Origin: Microcystis aeruginosa NIES-4325
GTDB lineage: Bacteria > Cyanobacteriota > Cyanobacteriia > Cyanobacteriales > Microcystaceae
DNA length: 64,000 bases
Assembly (NCBI RefSeq): GCF_008974145.1
Contig: NZ_BJKP01000017.1
Coordinates: 1-64,000, forward strand
Direction: 5' to 3'
Shown: in pieces, positions 46,122 to 54,687 of the stretch
How the letters are laid out: each line of letters opens with the position of its first letter
Numbering within the stretch: position 1 is the stretch's first letter
Made by a program: the position numbers and the translations under genes
Notes under the pieces: generated by a model
The model's input: the letters and a program-made list of their open reading frames with translations, nothing else
Databases searched by the model: none
What the model was told of the DNA's origin: nothing

Positions 46122-46982
46122 ATGGGAGAATGGCTAGATTTTACCGATGAGGTGGTCACTGTTAATGGCAAAGGTGAGGAAATTAAACGGGAAAAAGTCA
46201 CTAATCGAGGTTATAAATATTTTTTAAGCAAAAAAACCTTTTTAGAGATGATTTCTATCCCTGGCGGTCAATACCTCATCGGTGCGCCCAAAAGCGAGTT
46301 AGGCTGGAAATCGAGTCAAAGTCCCCAATCTCCGGTTAATATTCAGGCTTTTTGTCTGAGTCGCTACCCAATTACCCAACGACAATGGCGCGAGGTGGCA
46401 AAATTAGAACCGGTAAATATTGAACTTAATCCCTATCCGGCCCATTTTGAAGGTTACGATCGCCCCGTAGAACAAATTAACTGGTGGGAAGCGGTGGAAT
46501 TTTGCGATCGCCTATCTCGTCTCACGGGACTGAATTATCGTTTACCCGCAGAAAAAGAATGGGAATACGCTTGTCGGGGAGGAACATCCACCCCCTTCCA
46601 CTTTGGCCCGACAATTTCCACTGATTTAGCCAACTATTCTGGGGTGGACTGGGATTATGGCGGGAAAGTGTGCAGTTATGGTCGTTATGGGGAAGGTTCC
46701 CTCGGATGCGATCGCAGGGAAACCACACCAGTGGGAATGTTTGCCGTCGCTAACCCTTTCGGACTGTACGACCTACACGGAAATGTCAGGGAATGGTGTG
46801 CAGATTACTGGCGCGATAACTACCAAACGGCCACAATAGAAGATAAAGACAGACGAGTTTTACGCGGCGGTTCCTGGAATGATGGCCCTAACAAATGTCG
46901 CTCGGCCTACCGAGTCAAATTTCTGGCTGCTGCCGGACTCTATGATATTGGTTTTCGTGTCGTTAGCGATAATTCTCCTTAA
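46122..46982 (+). CDS. Formylglycine-generating-enzyme-like (SUMF1/FGE domain) protein
   Basis: 286 residues. The FGE fold is seen in MISIPGGQYLIGAPKSE, FCLSRYPITQRQWREVAK, YRLPAEKEWEYACRGGT, LYDLHGNVREWCADYW and VLRGGSWNDGPNKCRSAYR. In sulfatase activation this fold oxidises a Cys; in bacteria it also accompanies signalling proteins and diversity-generating targets. No sulfatase is adjacent. The GGSWNDGPNKCRSAYR end is C-type-lectin-like. Confidence 0.85.
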   Translation: MGEWLDFTDEVVTVNGKGEEIKREKVTNRGYKYFLSKKTFLEMISIPGGQYLIGAPKSELGWKSSQSPQSPVNIQAFCLSRYPITQRQWREVAKLEPVNIELNPYPAHFEGYDRPVEQINWWEAVEFCDRLSRLTGLNYRLPAEKEWEYACRGGTSTPFHFGPTISTDLANYSGVDWDYGGKVCSYGRYGEGSLGCDRRETTPVGMFAVANPFGLYDLHGNVREWCADYWRDNYQTATIEDKDRRVLRGGSWNDGPNKCRSAYRVKFLAAAGLYDIGFRVVSDNSP

Positions 46983-47028
46983 ATCTGAAAGCCGATCACT
47001 GATTACCAGTGACAGGGAGGTGAAAAAA

Positions 47029-47298
47029 TTGAAAATAGAACTACCCCAGCAAATAATCAGCGAATTTTGTCAGAAATGGCAGATATCTGAAATGTGTTTA
47101 TTCGGATCGGTTTTACGGGAAGATTTTCGTCCAGACAGCGATATTGATATACTGGTCAGTTTCCAAGATAGTGTTTCTTGGGGACTTCTGGAGTTTTCGA
47201 GGATGAAACGGGAATTAGAGAATTTATTGGGACGGAAAGTTGATTTGCTAACGAAAAAATCGATCGAGCAGAGTCATAATTGGATTCGTCAACGATAG
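47029..47298 (+). pseudogene. MNT-type nucleotidyltransferase (MntA-like), shortened by a nonsense codon
   Basis: From the TTG at 47029 with GGAGG 8 nt upstream it encodes KIELPQQIISEFCQKW, then CLFGSVLREDFRPDSDIDIL with the GSxxR...DxD active site of minimal nucleotidyltransferases. It stops after NWIRQR, but the next codons read on in frame as ILGTAQGIYVAG, the usual end of this family. A single TAG therefore seems to remove the tail. A truncated product may still fold. Confidence 0.7.
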
Positions 47299-47323
47299 AT
47301 TTTAGGGACAGCACAAGGGATTT

Positions 47324-47494
47324 ATGTGGCGGGATAAGGCTTTTTTACTAGATATTGTCCGAGCAGGTCAATTAGCTCGATAATTTGCCGAGCAACCAGC
47401 AAAATTTGCAGGTGTTGGTCAGACAATTTTTGAAAATGTACCGCTCCTCGATCGAGAGTTAGAATTGATTTTAGAGACAATAAAGGTGATTTAA
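47324..47494 (+). pseudogene. HEPN (DUF86) toxin remnant
   Basis: MWRDKAFLLDIVRAGQLAR is the normal start of HEPN partners of MNT proteins, but a TAA follows at codon 20 and the middle of the protein, with the RX4-6H ribonuclease motif, is missing. The same frame resumes with FENVPLLDRELELILETIKV, a plausible C-terminus. The module is dead. Confidence 0.72.
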
Positions 47495-47498
47495 TCAA

Positions 47499-48074
47499 AT
47501 GATTGCTAACTTTGACTATAACTATCTTTCCCCAGAAGATTATTTAGCAAGGGAGAGAATAGCTAAAAATAAACACGAATACATTCGCGGTCAAACCTAC
47601 GCCATGGCTGGTGCGAGTAAAGCCCACGGTATGATTATTATCAACTTAGCCACACTTTTAAAAAACCGGCTGCGGGGTAGTGGTTGTCTTGTCTATGCCA
47701 CAGATATGAAAGTTCGTCTAGAAATAGCTAATAGTTATTTTTATCCCGATCTTGTAGTCACTTGCGACTCGCGAGATAATCAGTCTTTCTCAGAAGATTT
47801 TATCCGTTATCCGCGCTTGATTGTAGAAGTATTATCCCCCACTACTGCTGCCTTTGACCGGGGCGATAAATTTGCCGACTATCGTTCCCTTGAAACTTTA
47901 GAAGAATATGTTCTTATCAGTCAAGAACGCATCGGTGTAGATTGTTTTCGTCGCAATGACGAAGGATTCTGGGTTCTTTATCCCTACAGCAAAGGAGCAG
48001 ATATTTATCTAGCTAGTATCGATGTTCACTGTGCGATCGAATCTTTATACGAAGATATAACAGAAATCTGTTAA
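47499..48074 (+). CDS. Uma2 family putative endonuclease
   Basis: 191 residues. DYLARERIAKNKHEYIRGQTYAMAGAS opens it, then VRLEIANSYFYPDLVVTCD and LIVEVLSPTTAAFDRGDKF, the D...ExK-like arrangement, and LEEYVLISQERIGVD. It is full length and not closely related in sequence to the island copy. Function unknown. Confidence 0.87.
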   Translation: MIANFDYNYLSPEDYLARERIAKNKHEYIRGQTYAMAGASKAHGMIIINLATLLKNRLRGSGCLVYATDMKVRLEIANSYFYPDLVVTCDSRDNQSFSEDFIRYPRLIVEVLSPTTAAFDRGDKFADYRSLETLEEYVLISQERIGVDCFRRNDEGFWVLYPYSKGADIYLASIDVHCAIESLYEDITEIC

Positions 48075-48123
48075 AAAATCAGATAAGTTTTTTTCTATGT
48101 ACTATTTACTTTTTACTTGATTA

Positions 48124-49020
48124 ATGCTTGCTATTCTCTCCGCTATTGTTCCAGTGGGTTTTATCATCCTCATCGGTGTGATAGCAGGAAAAATTCTCAC
48201 TGTGGAAGTGCATTCCCTTTCCCAAATCACGGTATATATTCTTGCCCCCGCTTTGGTGATTGATGGACTCTATCACACCACTTTATCCGGCAGCAATATC
48301 GGTTTAATTCTCCTAGGCTTTGCCCTTATTTCACTGGTAATGGTGATTGTCGTCGAAATTATCGCCTATTGTCTCAGTCTCGATGCCGATACCCGCAAAA
48401 GCCTCATGGCTGCCGCCGTGATGCCCAATAACGGTAATATGGGTTTACCAGTGGCTAGTTTTGCCCTGGGTGCGGCCGGACTGGAAAGAGCGATAATCTA
48501 TATGATTGGCTCTAGTATTCTTTTATTTGGTATTAGTCCCGCTTATTTGCGAGGAAAAAGCTTTCTCTCAGGATTTCGCTTAGTTTTTCAATTGCCCTTA
48601 ATCTGGTCAATTTTTATCGGCATTGGCTTTCAAACTTTCCCTTTTCATCTTCCCCTGCAATTAGATAAAAGTGTTAGCTATCTAGGACAAGCGGCAATTC
48701 CTTTGGCTTTAATTATCCTAGGTATCCAATTATCTCAGCAAAAATTAGCGATCGGTAAATTAGAATTATTAGGGACTGGTTTGCGTCTTTTAGTCGCTCC
48801 TCTTTTGGCATTTGCCATCGGCAATAGTTTAGGATTAACCGGTATGGATATAAAAATTCTCATCCTACAAAGTGCCATGCCCACCGCCGTTAATACTGTC
48901 ATTTTAGTCACAGAATTCGGTGGTTCAGCCGCTTTAATGGCCCGCACAGTTGTTGTCACTACCCTTGCTAGTTTTCTGACTATTCCTTTCTTTCTTTGGG
49001 TATTAAAAGTCTATTTATAA
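48124..49020 (+). CDS. AEC family (auxin efflux carrier-like) transporter
   Basis: 298 residues with about ten membrane helices in two repeats. VMPNNGNMGLPVASFALG and LQSAMPTAVNTVILVTEFGG are AEC signatures with the helix-breaking glycine/proline and asparagine residues. It probably exports or imports an organic acid, but the substrate is unknown. Confidence 0.85.
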   Translation: MLAILSAIVPVGFIILIGVIAGKILTVEVHSLSQITVYILAPALVIDGLYHTTLSGSNIGLILLGFALISLVMVIVVEIIAYCLSLDADTRKSLMAAAVMPNNGNMGLPVASFALGAAGLERAIIYMIGSSILLFGISPAYLRGKSFLSGFRLVFQLPLIWSIFIGIGFQTFPFHLPLQLDKSVSYLGQAAIPLALIILGIQLSQQKLAIGKLELLGTGLRLLVAPLLAFAIGNSLGLTGMDIKILILQSAMPTAVNTVILVTEFGGSAALMARTVVVTTLASFLTIPFFLWVLKVYL

Positions 49021-49103
49021 GTAGGGTTTGCTGAAAAAGTTTGTTGGTGGGGTTAGGAGTCAGGAGTCAGTATTCAGGAGGCAGGAGGCAGTAGGCAGTA
49101 TTC

Positions 49104-49154
49104 TTCCCACTTCCCACTTCCCACTTCCCAATTTATAATTCATAATTCATAATT
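49104..49154. repeat. TTCCCAC and CATAATT heptamer tandem repeats
   Basis: Three complete TTCCCAC heptamers plus a partial (49104-49130) run into a TAATTCATAATTCATAATT tract. Just upstream is AGGAGTCAGGAGTCAGTATT debris. They fill the spacer between two convergent genes. Confidence 0.7.
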
Positions 49155-50414
49155 TAACCTTTGACTCACCCCAGCAATGGCAGCCAAGAGAAACCAAACA
49201 ATAGTATTAATCTTGACATCGGAGAGGGTGACATCGACGAGATTAAATAAAACACAAGAGCCAAAGGCCACCAGATAGGTAAAGATAATTAACTCACCCC
49301 CGGCTTTTTGTTGCCGCAGAAAGATAAATAAACGCCACCCTTGGGCATAAATCCAACCCACCCAAACAGACAATAAAATTAAGCCGATAATTCCCGTTTC
49401 TGCCATTAACATCAAATATAAATTATGGGGATGACCTAACCATAATCCCTGACTTTTTTCGTAGAGAGGTGTAAAACTGCGTAATCCCCAACCCAATAGA
49501 GGTCTTTCTTGGGTCATTTCTAGAGTAAAACGCCATTGAGTTGATCTGAGAGTAGCTAGAGGGCGATCGGGGAACATTTCATCGGATAATCGCGCCCAAA
49601 TCGCCCTAGGAACCAAGAAACGCAAACTATCCCTCAAAGGATTTGGCCCCCAAGAAGCAAGAGAAATCACCCCCCCCAAGAGGACAAAACAGGCGACTAA
49701 GGCATTCCAACCCAGATAAAGGGCAAAAATTAGGCAACCTAAAAAGGCTAAGGCCCAAGCATTGCGAGAATTGCTTAAAAATAGCCCTACACTGTCGATA
49801 AATATAGTTAAAGTTAAAAACCCGATTTTGAGATTTAAATTCCGATTTCTTTGTCTGTGCCACTGCCGCCAAGTTAGAATTAATAAACCGATCGCTAAAA
49901 TCAGAGTTATGAGTAAATAAGCCCCCAAAAGATTAGCATACATAAAAACCGAAGACATTCGCCCCAAAGGTTCACCCCCCGCTCCGTAGGGCCAGGTAAA
50001 AATCCCTTTTAATGCTTCCGGTTTTTGCCAACCGAGAAAAATTTGTCCCCATCCCATCACCACTACCCAAACTGAGGGGATAACCATCACCCAAGCTAGT
50101 TGACGCAATTGAGAGGGTTTTTTAATTAATTGTCTGATATTGCTAAAAAAGAAGAAAAAAGGTAGGAAATTTCCCAAACCAATCCAAGCATCCCCCGGAG
50201 TTGGGGAAAGACTGGCACTACACATCAGCCAAAAAGTGACGATACCGAGACCTTGATTGAGACGTGACCGAATAATTGCCCGAAAATTGCCGATAAAAAC
50301 CCTAATTAAGACGATAATAATGCCGATACCCGCCAACTCCGGCAGCATCATGGCGATAAAAACTGAAAAAAGTATTAAATTCCACTCCCACCCTTGACAA
50401 AAAATCTTTTTCAT
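49140..50414 (-). CDS. O-antigen ligase/polymerase-like membrane protein, IctB type
   Basis: 424 residues from the Met at 50414, which avoids overlap with the upstream gene; Met at 50441 is possible. About ten membrane helices, with a Wzy_C-type periplasmic loop containing GWGLRSFTPLYEKSQGLWL and GHPHNLYLMLMAETG. In cyanobacteria this family includes IctB, once linked to bicarbonate accumulation, but the fold is that of O-antigen ligases, so a cell-surface glycan role is likely. Confidence 0.82.
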   Translation of the reverse strand: MKKIFCQGWEWNLILFSVFIAMMLPELAGIGIIIVLIRVFIGNFRAIIRSRLNQGLGIVTFWLMCSASLSPTPGDAWIGLGNFLPFFFFFSNIRQLIKKPSQLRQLAWVMVIPSVWVVVMGWGQIFLGWQKPEALKGIFTWPYGAGGEPLGRMSSVFMYANLLGAYLLITLILAIGLLILTWRQWHRQRNRNLNLKIGFLTLTIFIDSVGLFLSNSRNAWALAFLGCLIFALYLGWNALVACFVLLGGVISLASWGPNPLRDSLRFLVPRAIWARLSDEMFPDRPLATLRSTQWRFTLEMTQERPLLGWGLRSFTPLYEKSQGLWLGHPHNLYLMLMAETGIIGLILLSVWVGWIYAQGWRLFIFLRQQKAGGELIIFTYLVAFGSCVLFNLVDVTLSDVKINTIVWFLLAAIAGVSQRLNYEL

Positions 50415-50415
50415 G

Positions 50416-51243
50416 CTATGCAGGTTGCCAACAATCGTCACGAGTCAGACGAATTTGGGCAAGGGCAAAAATAGTCGGGATAATCCGGCCGTAATCGGTG
50501 GCGATCGCTTTCCAACCGAGATCAGCAATAAACCAACCCCATAAAGCAGGTCCAGCCAAGCTTAACACGGTTCTGACCGCTCCGTAGCGGGCTGCCGCTC
50601 TAGTCATGCCCTGTTTAGCCGTTTGTAGGGCTAATTGATTAGCAATTGCCCCACCCTGGATCACGGCAGTTTTTGCCCCTTGATAGCGGACAAAATGGAG
50701 AGCGAACTGCCCGGCGATATGTTTGAGCAGAATCGGTTTCAGGATAGAATTAAGGGCGATGACGCTACTGCCTTTGAGGACTATATCGAGGGGATTGTGT
50801 TGTAGGTGAACCGGTAAGGGTTGGGGAGTGCGGCAATCCGCGAGCGCCTTTTGAATTTGAATCGAGAGGGATTTTTGTTCCGATGGGGGGAGACGTTTCC
50901 AAGCTTTGTTAACCAGATGAAGATAGATTTCCGCTTCAATTTCCGTTGTCGGCATTTTTTGGGAGTAGGGAACCTTGAGGAAATGACAGACACGGACGAG
51001 AATTTGACGATAACTAACTTTTTCGGTTTGACCTTTTAATACTGTCACACCGTCGGCAGCCAAATAACGAAAACGATCCTCGACGCTATCTAACCAACTT
51101 TCCCAATCCTGACTTTGAACGGCGATTGCGTCGGGCGCTCGTAGATAATCGAGAGGGTTAAAACGACGGCAAAAGAGGATGTTAGTGATTTGCTGTAGTT
51201 CCTCCTCGGTGGCTAACTCCAAAGCTGTGCGTAGTTCGTCCAA
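50416..51243 (-). CDS. YaaW family protein
   Basis: 275 residues. MDELRTALELATEEELQQIT and FCRRFNPLDYL open the protein, as in YaaW. A central hydrophobic, glycine/alanine-rich part (TVLSLAGPALWGWFIADLGW) suggests membrane association. Function unknown. Possibly cotranscribed with the downstream ligase-like gene (1-bp gap at the preferred start). Confidence 0.78.
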   Translation of the reverse strand: MDELRTALELATEEELQQITNILFCRRFNPLDYLRAPDAIAVQSQDWESWLDSVEDRFRYLAADGVTVLKGQTEKVSYRQILVRVCHFLKVPYSQKMPTTEIEAEIYLHLVNKAWKRLPPSEQKSLSIQIQKALADCRTPQPLPVHLQHNPLDIVLKGSSVIALNSILKPILLKHIAGQFALHFVRYQGAKTAVIQGGAIANQLALQTAKQGMTRAAARYGAVRTVLSLAGPALWGWFIADLGWKAIATDYGRIIPTIFALAQIRLTRDDCWQPA

Positions 51244-51340
51244 TGTGGTTTGTCCTCCTCAGCCCCAATAATCAACTTAGTTTCGCTAGTGCCGATTACT
51301 AATAATATTAACTCAAGGGTTCACAGGATTAGGAAGGCTA

Positions 51341-52285
51341 GTGACAAATTTTTCGATTAATGTTGGGATCATTGGCGCAGGTTTAGCCGGGTTAACCTGC
51401 GCTCGTCAGTTGTGCGATCGAGGTTATACTGTGAAGCTATTTGATAAGTCTAGAGGCATTGGTGGTCGTTTAGCCACGCGACGGGTTAACCGAGCCAATC
51501 AAGAGATTGCTGTGGATCATGGCTTGCCTTTTTTGACTATTCAGGGCGAAAAAACGGCGGCTTTAATTGATAATCTCCTGAGAGAGAATATAGTTACTTC
51601 TTGGTTTGATTCTAGCTATGTTGCTCCTTCTGGCATCAATAGCGTGGCGAAATTTTTAGCTAAAGGTTTAGAAATTGAACGAGATTTTTTGGTTACTCGT
51701 CTGGAAAATCGTCAAGAAACATGGGTTTTAGACAATAACGGTCAAATTCGGGGAGAGTTTTCGGTGATTGTCCTGGCTATTCCCGCCCCGCAAGCAGCGT
51801 TATTGTTAGAAAACTCTCCCATAACTACTATGCCAGAATTGCGATCAATCGTTTACGATCCCTGTTTAACGGTAATGGCGGGTTATGGCGATTCTTTACC
51901 CGCAGTTACTCCCTCCACCGCTATCGCTTGGTTAGGACTTGATAGCAGTAAACGGCAATCATCCCCTGATTATGTCTTTGTTGTGCATAGTAGTGCCGAT
52001 TTTGCGGTTAAATATCTCGATAGCGAGGATTTAGAAGCAGTTAAGCTAGATTTGCTCGCTCGTGCTTCTTTGCCTCTCCCGGATTGGTCTCAGATGCACC
52101 GTTGGCGTTATGCTTTAGTCCGTCAGGGTTTAGCTGTACCCTGTTTAAGTGTTAATAGTCCTTTACCTCTAGTTGCCTGTGGTGATTGGTGTCAAGGGGG
52201 AGATTTATCGAGAAATTCTTCCCTAGAAACGGCCTTAACTTCTGGGATAGCGGCGGCTAATCAAGTTCAGCAGCTACTCTCTTAA
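51341..52285 (+). CDS. NAD(P)/FAD-dependent oxidoreductase, renalase-like
   Basis: 314 residues from a GTG at 51341. The FAD Rossmann motif GIIGAGLAGLTCARQL, then KSRGIGGRLATRR, and a C-terminal VACGDWCQGGDLS are diagnostic of the renalase/amine-oxidase-like family. Substrate unknown. Confidence 0.85.
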   Translation: MTNFSINVGIIGAGLAGLTCARQLCDRGYTVKLFDKSRGIGGRLATRRVNRANQEIAVDHGLPFLTIQGEKTAALIDNLLRENIVTSWFDSSYVAPSGINSVAKFLAKGLEIERDFLVTRLENRQETWVLDNNGQIRGEFSVIVLAIPAPQAALLLENSPITTMPELRSIVYDPCLTVMAGYGDSLPAVTPSTAIAWLGLDSSKRQSSPDYVFVVHSSADFAVKYLDSEDLEAVKLDLLARASLPLPDWSQMHRWRYALVRQGLAVPCLSVNSPLPLVACGDWCQGGDLSRNSSLETALTSGIAAANQVQQLLS

Positions 52286-52382
52286 GAATCTAGAGAAGGT
52301 TTAAATTCTTAGGTTAAGCTTAAGTTAACAAAAGGTTAAATATATAATAATGTAGGTATCCTATACTGGGGGGGTGGTCACA

Positions 52383-52637
52383 ATGGAAAAATTCAATTCT
52401 AAAGATAACTTTCTCTACCCTAAAACCAGCTACAGGGGCTTATTCACGCCACAAAATCTAGTTTTTAACGCTAATTTGCAGGAATTTGCCCTGAGAGTCT
52501 CTTTTATCGCTGGTTTACACAGTGGGGGAAAACTTACCTCCACGGAAGCTTACGAGAAAATTAACCAGCTTTGGCAAGAGTTAAATACCAGTCGAAAACT
52601 CCTACTAGCTAATCATTTTGAGGATCACGGAGATTGA
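52383..52637 (+). CDS. Small conserved cyanobacterial protein (DUF7219-like)
   Basis: 84 residues from the ATG at 52383, preceded by a G-rich Shine-Dalgarno region; a GTG at 52374 is an alternative. The YRGLFTPQNLVFNANLQEFA and ISFIAGLHSGGKLTSTEAY-like text is typical of a widespread small cyanobacterial family. Function unknown. A TATAAT-rich region lies about 30 bp upstream. Confidence 0.7.
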   Translation: MEKFNSKDNFLYPKTSYRGLFTPQNLVFNANLQEFALRVSFIAGLHSGGKLTSTEAYEKINQLWQELNTSRKLLLANHFEDHGD

Positions 52638-52716
52638 GAGACGGGGGTTTTTCAGTGATCAGTAAACAGTATCTAAAGTGGCACATTAACAAAAGTGGGT
52701 CAAGTAGTTCTTACAG

Positions 52717-52992
52717 TTATCTCAGCGCTTTCTCGCCATAGCTGGCAGTATTCTGAGAGACTGGGACTGGGTAAGTGGCGACTAATTCCGGTTTAGTGGT
52801 CAGAATCGAATATTCACAAGACTGGGGATTGTCCATCCGATCCTGAGCATTGAGGATTTCTAACCCCACAACGTTGCCCGACTGATCATAGTCGAGAATC
52901 ACTCCAGGACTCTGCTCGTCGCTTTCTGCAATCGGCACATTACTCAAGGTGATTTTGAGAGCATCAACGACTGGATCATAGGTCACTTTCAT
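52717..52992 (-). CDS. DUF2283 protein, likely antitoxin
   Basis: 91 residues from the ATG at 52992, chosen because it gives an ATGA overlap with the upstream stop. MKVTYDPVVDALKITLSN and VILDYDQSGNVVGLEILNA are DUF2283 signatures. The C-terminal tail is longer than average. With the DUF4258 gene it forms a frequent toxin-antitoxin-like pair. Confidence 0.82.
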   Translation of the reverse strand: MKVTYDPVVDALKITLSNVPIAESDEQSPGVILDYDQSGNVVGLEILNAQDRMDNPQSCEYSILTTKPELVATYPVPVSQNTASYGEKALR

Positions 52993-53249
52993 GGCGTTCT
53001 CCAATACTTGCTAATTTTGCTGGTTTTATAAACTGTCACCACCAGCCAAGGTTCAATTTCATCACGGACGACCAGACGCAGCAAGTAAATTTTTTCCATC
53101 CCCCAATCAAGCTGGGACTGATAGACCTTCGTGCCATCTGACTGCGGAATCAACTGCTGTGGGCTGACCAGTACTGACTCAACCATTGCCAGAGGAATTT
53201 CTCGCTGTTCTATCTGTTCTTGGGCGTGGAGGGACAATTGATAGTTCAC
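52989..53249 (-). CDS. DUF4258 protein, likely RelE-like toxin
   Basis: 86 residues. MNYQLSLHAQEQIEQREIPL is the DUF4258 opening with its helix and HxxxR-like motif, and the beta-rich VVTVYKTSKISKYW tail follows. It would be the toxin of the pair. A 26-bp copy of its start region lies 71 bp upstream. Confidence 0.8.
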   Translation of the reverse strand: MNYQLSLHAQEQIEQREIPLAMVESVLVSPQQLIPQSDGTKVYQSQLDWGMEKIYLLRLVVRDEIEPWLVVTVYKTSKISKYWRTP

Positions 53250-53326
53250 GACACAACCCCTTGGTAGATTATATTATCACACTATTTAACTATCTTGTCA
53301 AGGGACAATTGATAGTTCACGACACA
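53230..53326. repeat. 26-bp direct repeat spanning the DUF4258 gene start
   Basis: Two identical 26-bp copies (53230-53255 and 53301-53326, beginning AGGGACAATTGATAGTTC) are 71 bp apart. The inner copy contains the first codons of the DUF4258 gene and its upstream region; the outer one has none of the rest of the gene. It may be an operator repeat or a slippage duplication. Confidence 0.8.
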
Positions 53327-53381
53327 GAAAGCAGAAGAGCCATACTCTGTCACTTAAAACTCAAATCTGATAACTGATAGC

Positions 53382-53395
53382 TGCACGACTACTTA
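53382..53395. repeat. Family B right-end relic at the rodA stop codon
   Basis: TGCACGACTACTTA matches the right terminus of the complete family B elements. The final TTA is the complement of the rodA stop codon. No left end was found nearby, so this is a partial copy. Confidence 0.5.
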
Positions 53396-54685
53396 GTACA
53401 AACGCTTACGGGGGCGATAATTAGCCACGGATTCCACTAAACCCAAGGCAATAAAATTGGTTAATAAAGATGAACGTCCATAACTCAACCAGGGTAAAGG
53501 AATCCCTGTAATCGGGGCTAATCCCACGGTCATGCTAATATTAAGAATTGCCTGAAAAGCGATCATCGAGAGAACACCGATCGCTATTAAAGAACCAAAG
53601 TTTTCTTTAGCAGTGTTAGCAATGACTAACAAACGCCAACAAACTAACCAGAAAGCTATTAAAACTAGAATACTGCCGACAAAACCAAATTCTTCCCCGA
53701 CTACGGTGAAGATAAAATCGGTGTGTTGTTCGGGAATAAAATTTAATTGGGTTTGGGTGCCTTGGTGTAATCCCCGTCCCAATAATTCTCCGGATCCGAT
53801 GGCAATGCGGGATTGAATTAATTGATAACCTCCCCCCAAAGGATTCTTTTCTGGGTCAAGAAATAGGGTTAAACGATCTTTTTGATATTCTTTTAATAAA
53901 CCCCAAAAAACCTCGCCTAATTTACCCACTGCCAGATTAGTTGCCACCACGATGAAAGTAGATAAAAAACGGTAGGGAAGGGTAAACCAAGCAAGCACAG
54001 CGATGATAATTGCTAAAACAATCCAAGCAGGAAAAAGTAAATTAAACAGAAAAACCGATGCGAGGGGGGATAAGAGGATAATCATCCAAGGCAGTTTCGC
54101 ATTAGCCCAGTAAATCATGCCTAAGGTAATTGCCCCAAAAACTAATCCTGTCCCCAGGTCCGGCTGCGCCATAATTAATACCCAGGGGATGGCAGTGACG
54201 GCAAAGACACGAGCGATCGCAAAAAGATTATCGGCGGGACGATGATGTAGGAGGGCTGCTAGGGTGATAATTAAACCTACCTTGGCAAATTCCGACGGTT
54301 GCACGTTAAAACTGCCGATATTAATCCAACTTTGCGCCCCATTCGCCGTCACCCCTAGGATAATTACCGCAATTAGGGAGAGATTGGTGAGAAGATAGGT
54401 TAACCAGTGCCATTTCAGCAGACTTTCGTAACGACAACGGGCCAGAAATAAAGTGATCGCCACTCCCACAGCCCCGAATAACCAGTGTTGCCACCAATCG
54501 AGAGCAGTGGTATGTCTTTCGGCACTACGAATCATTAAACCACCGAAAACGGTTAAACCCGTCACCAAAACGAACAAAAGCCAATCAATTTGGGCTATAT
54601 CCCGGAAAATGAAGCTAAACTGTTCGTTAAAACCGCTTAGTTTCCTACTAACAAGGGACTGTCTTCTCACCATTTCTCTCCCCAT
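53393..54685 (-). CDS. rodA: Rod-shape determining SEDS glycosyltransferase RodA
   Basis: 430 residues (426 from Met5). About ten membrane helices. Signatures include GAQSWINIGSFNVQPSEFAK, MAQPDLGTGLVF, and GLAPITGIPLPWLSYGRSSL near the C-terminus. It polymerises peptidoglycan with a class B PBP. It begins 2 bp after the mrp stop, so mrp-rodA is an operon. Confidence 0.94.
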   Translation of the reverse strand: MGREMVRRQSLVSRKLSGFNEQFSFIFRDIAQIDWLLFVLVTGLTVFGGLMIRSAERHTTALDWWQHWLFGAVGVAITLFLARCRYESLLKWHWLTYLLTNLSLIAVIILGVTANGAQSWINIGSFNVQPSEFAKVGLIITLAALLHHRPADNLFAIARVFAVTAIPWVLIMAQPDLGTGLVFGAITLGMIYWANAKLPWMIILLSPLASVFLFNLLFPAWIVLAIIIAVLAWFTLPYRFLSTFIVVATNLAVGKLGEVFWGLLKEYQKDRLTLFLDPEKNPLGGGYQLIQSRIAIGSGELLGRGLHQGTQTQLNFIPEQHTDFIFTVVGEEFGFVGSILVLIAFWLVCWRLLVIANTAKENFGSLIAIGVLSMIAFQAILNISMTVGLAPITGIPLPWLSYGRSSLLTNFIALGLVESVANYRPRKRLY

Positions 54686-54687
54686 AT

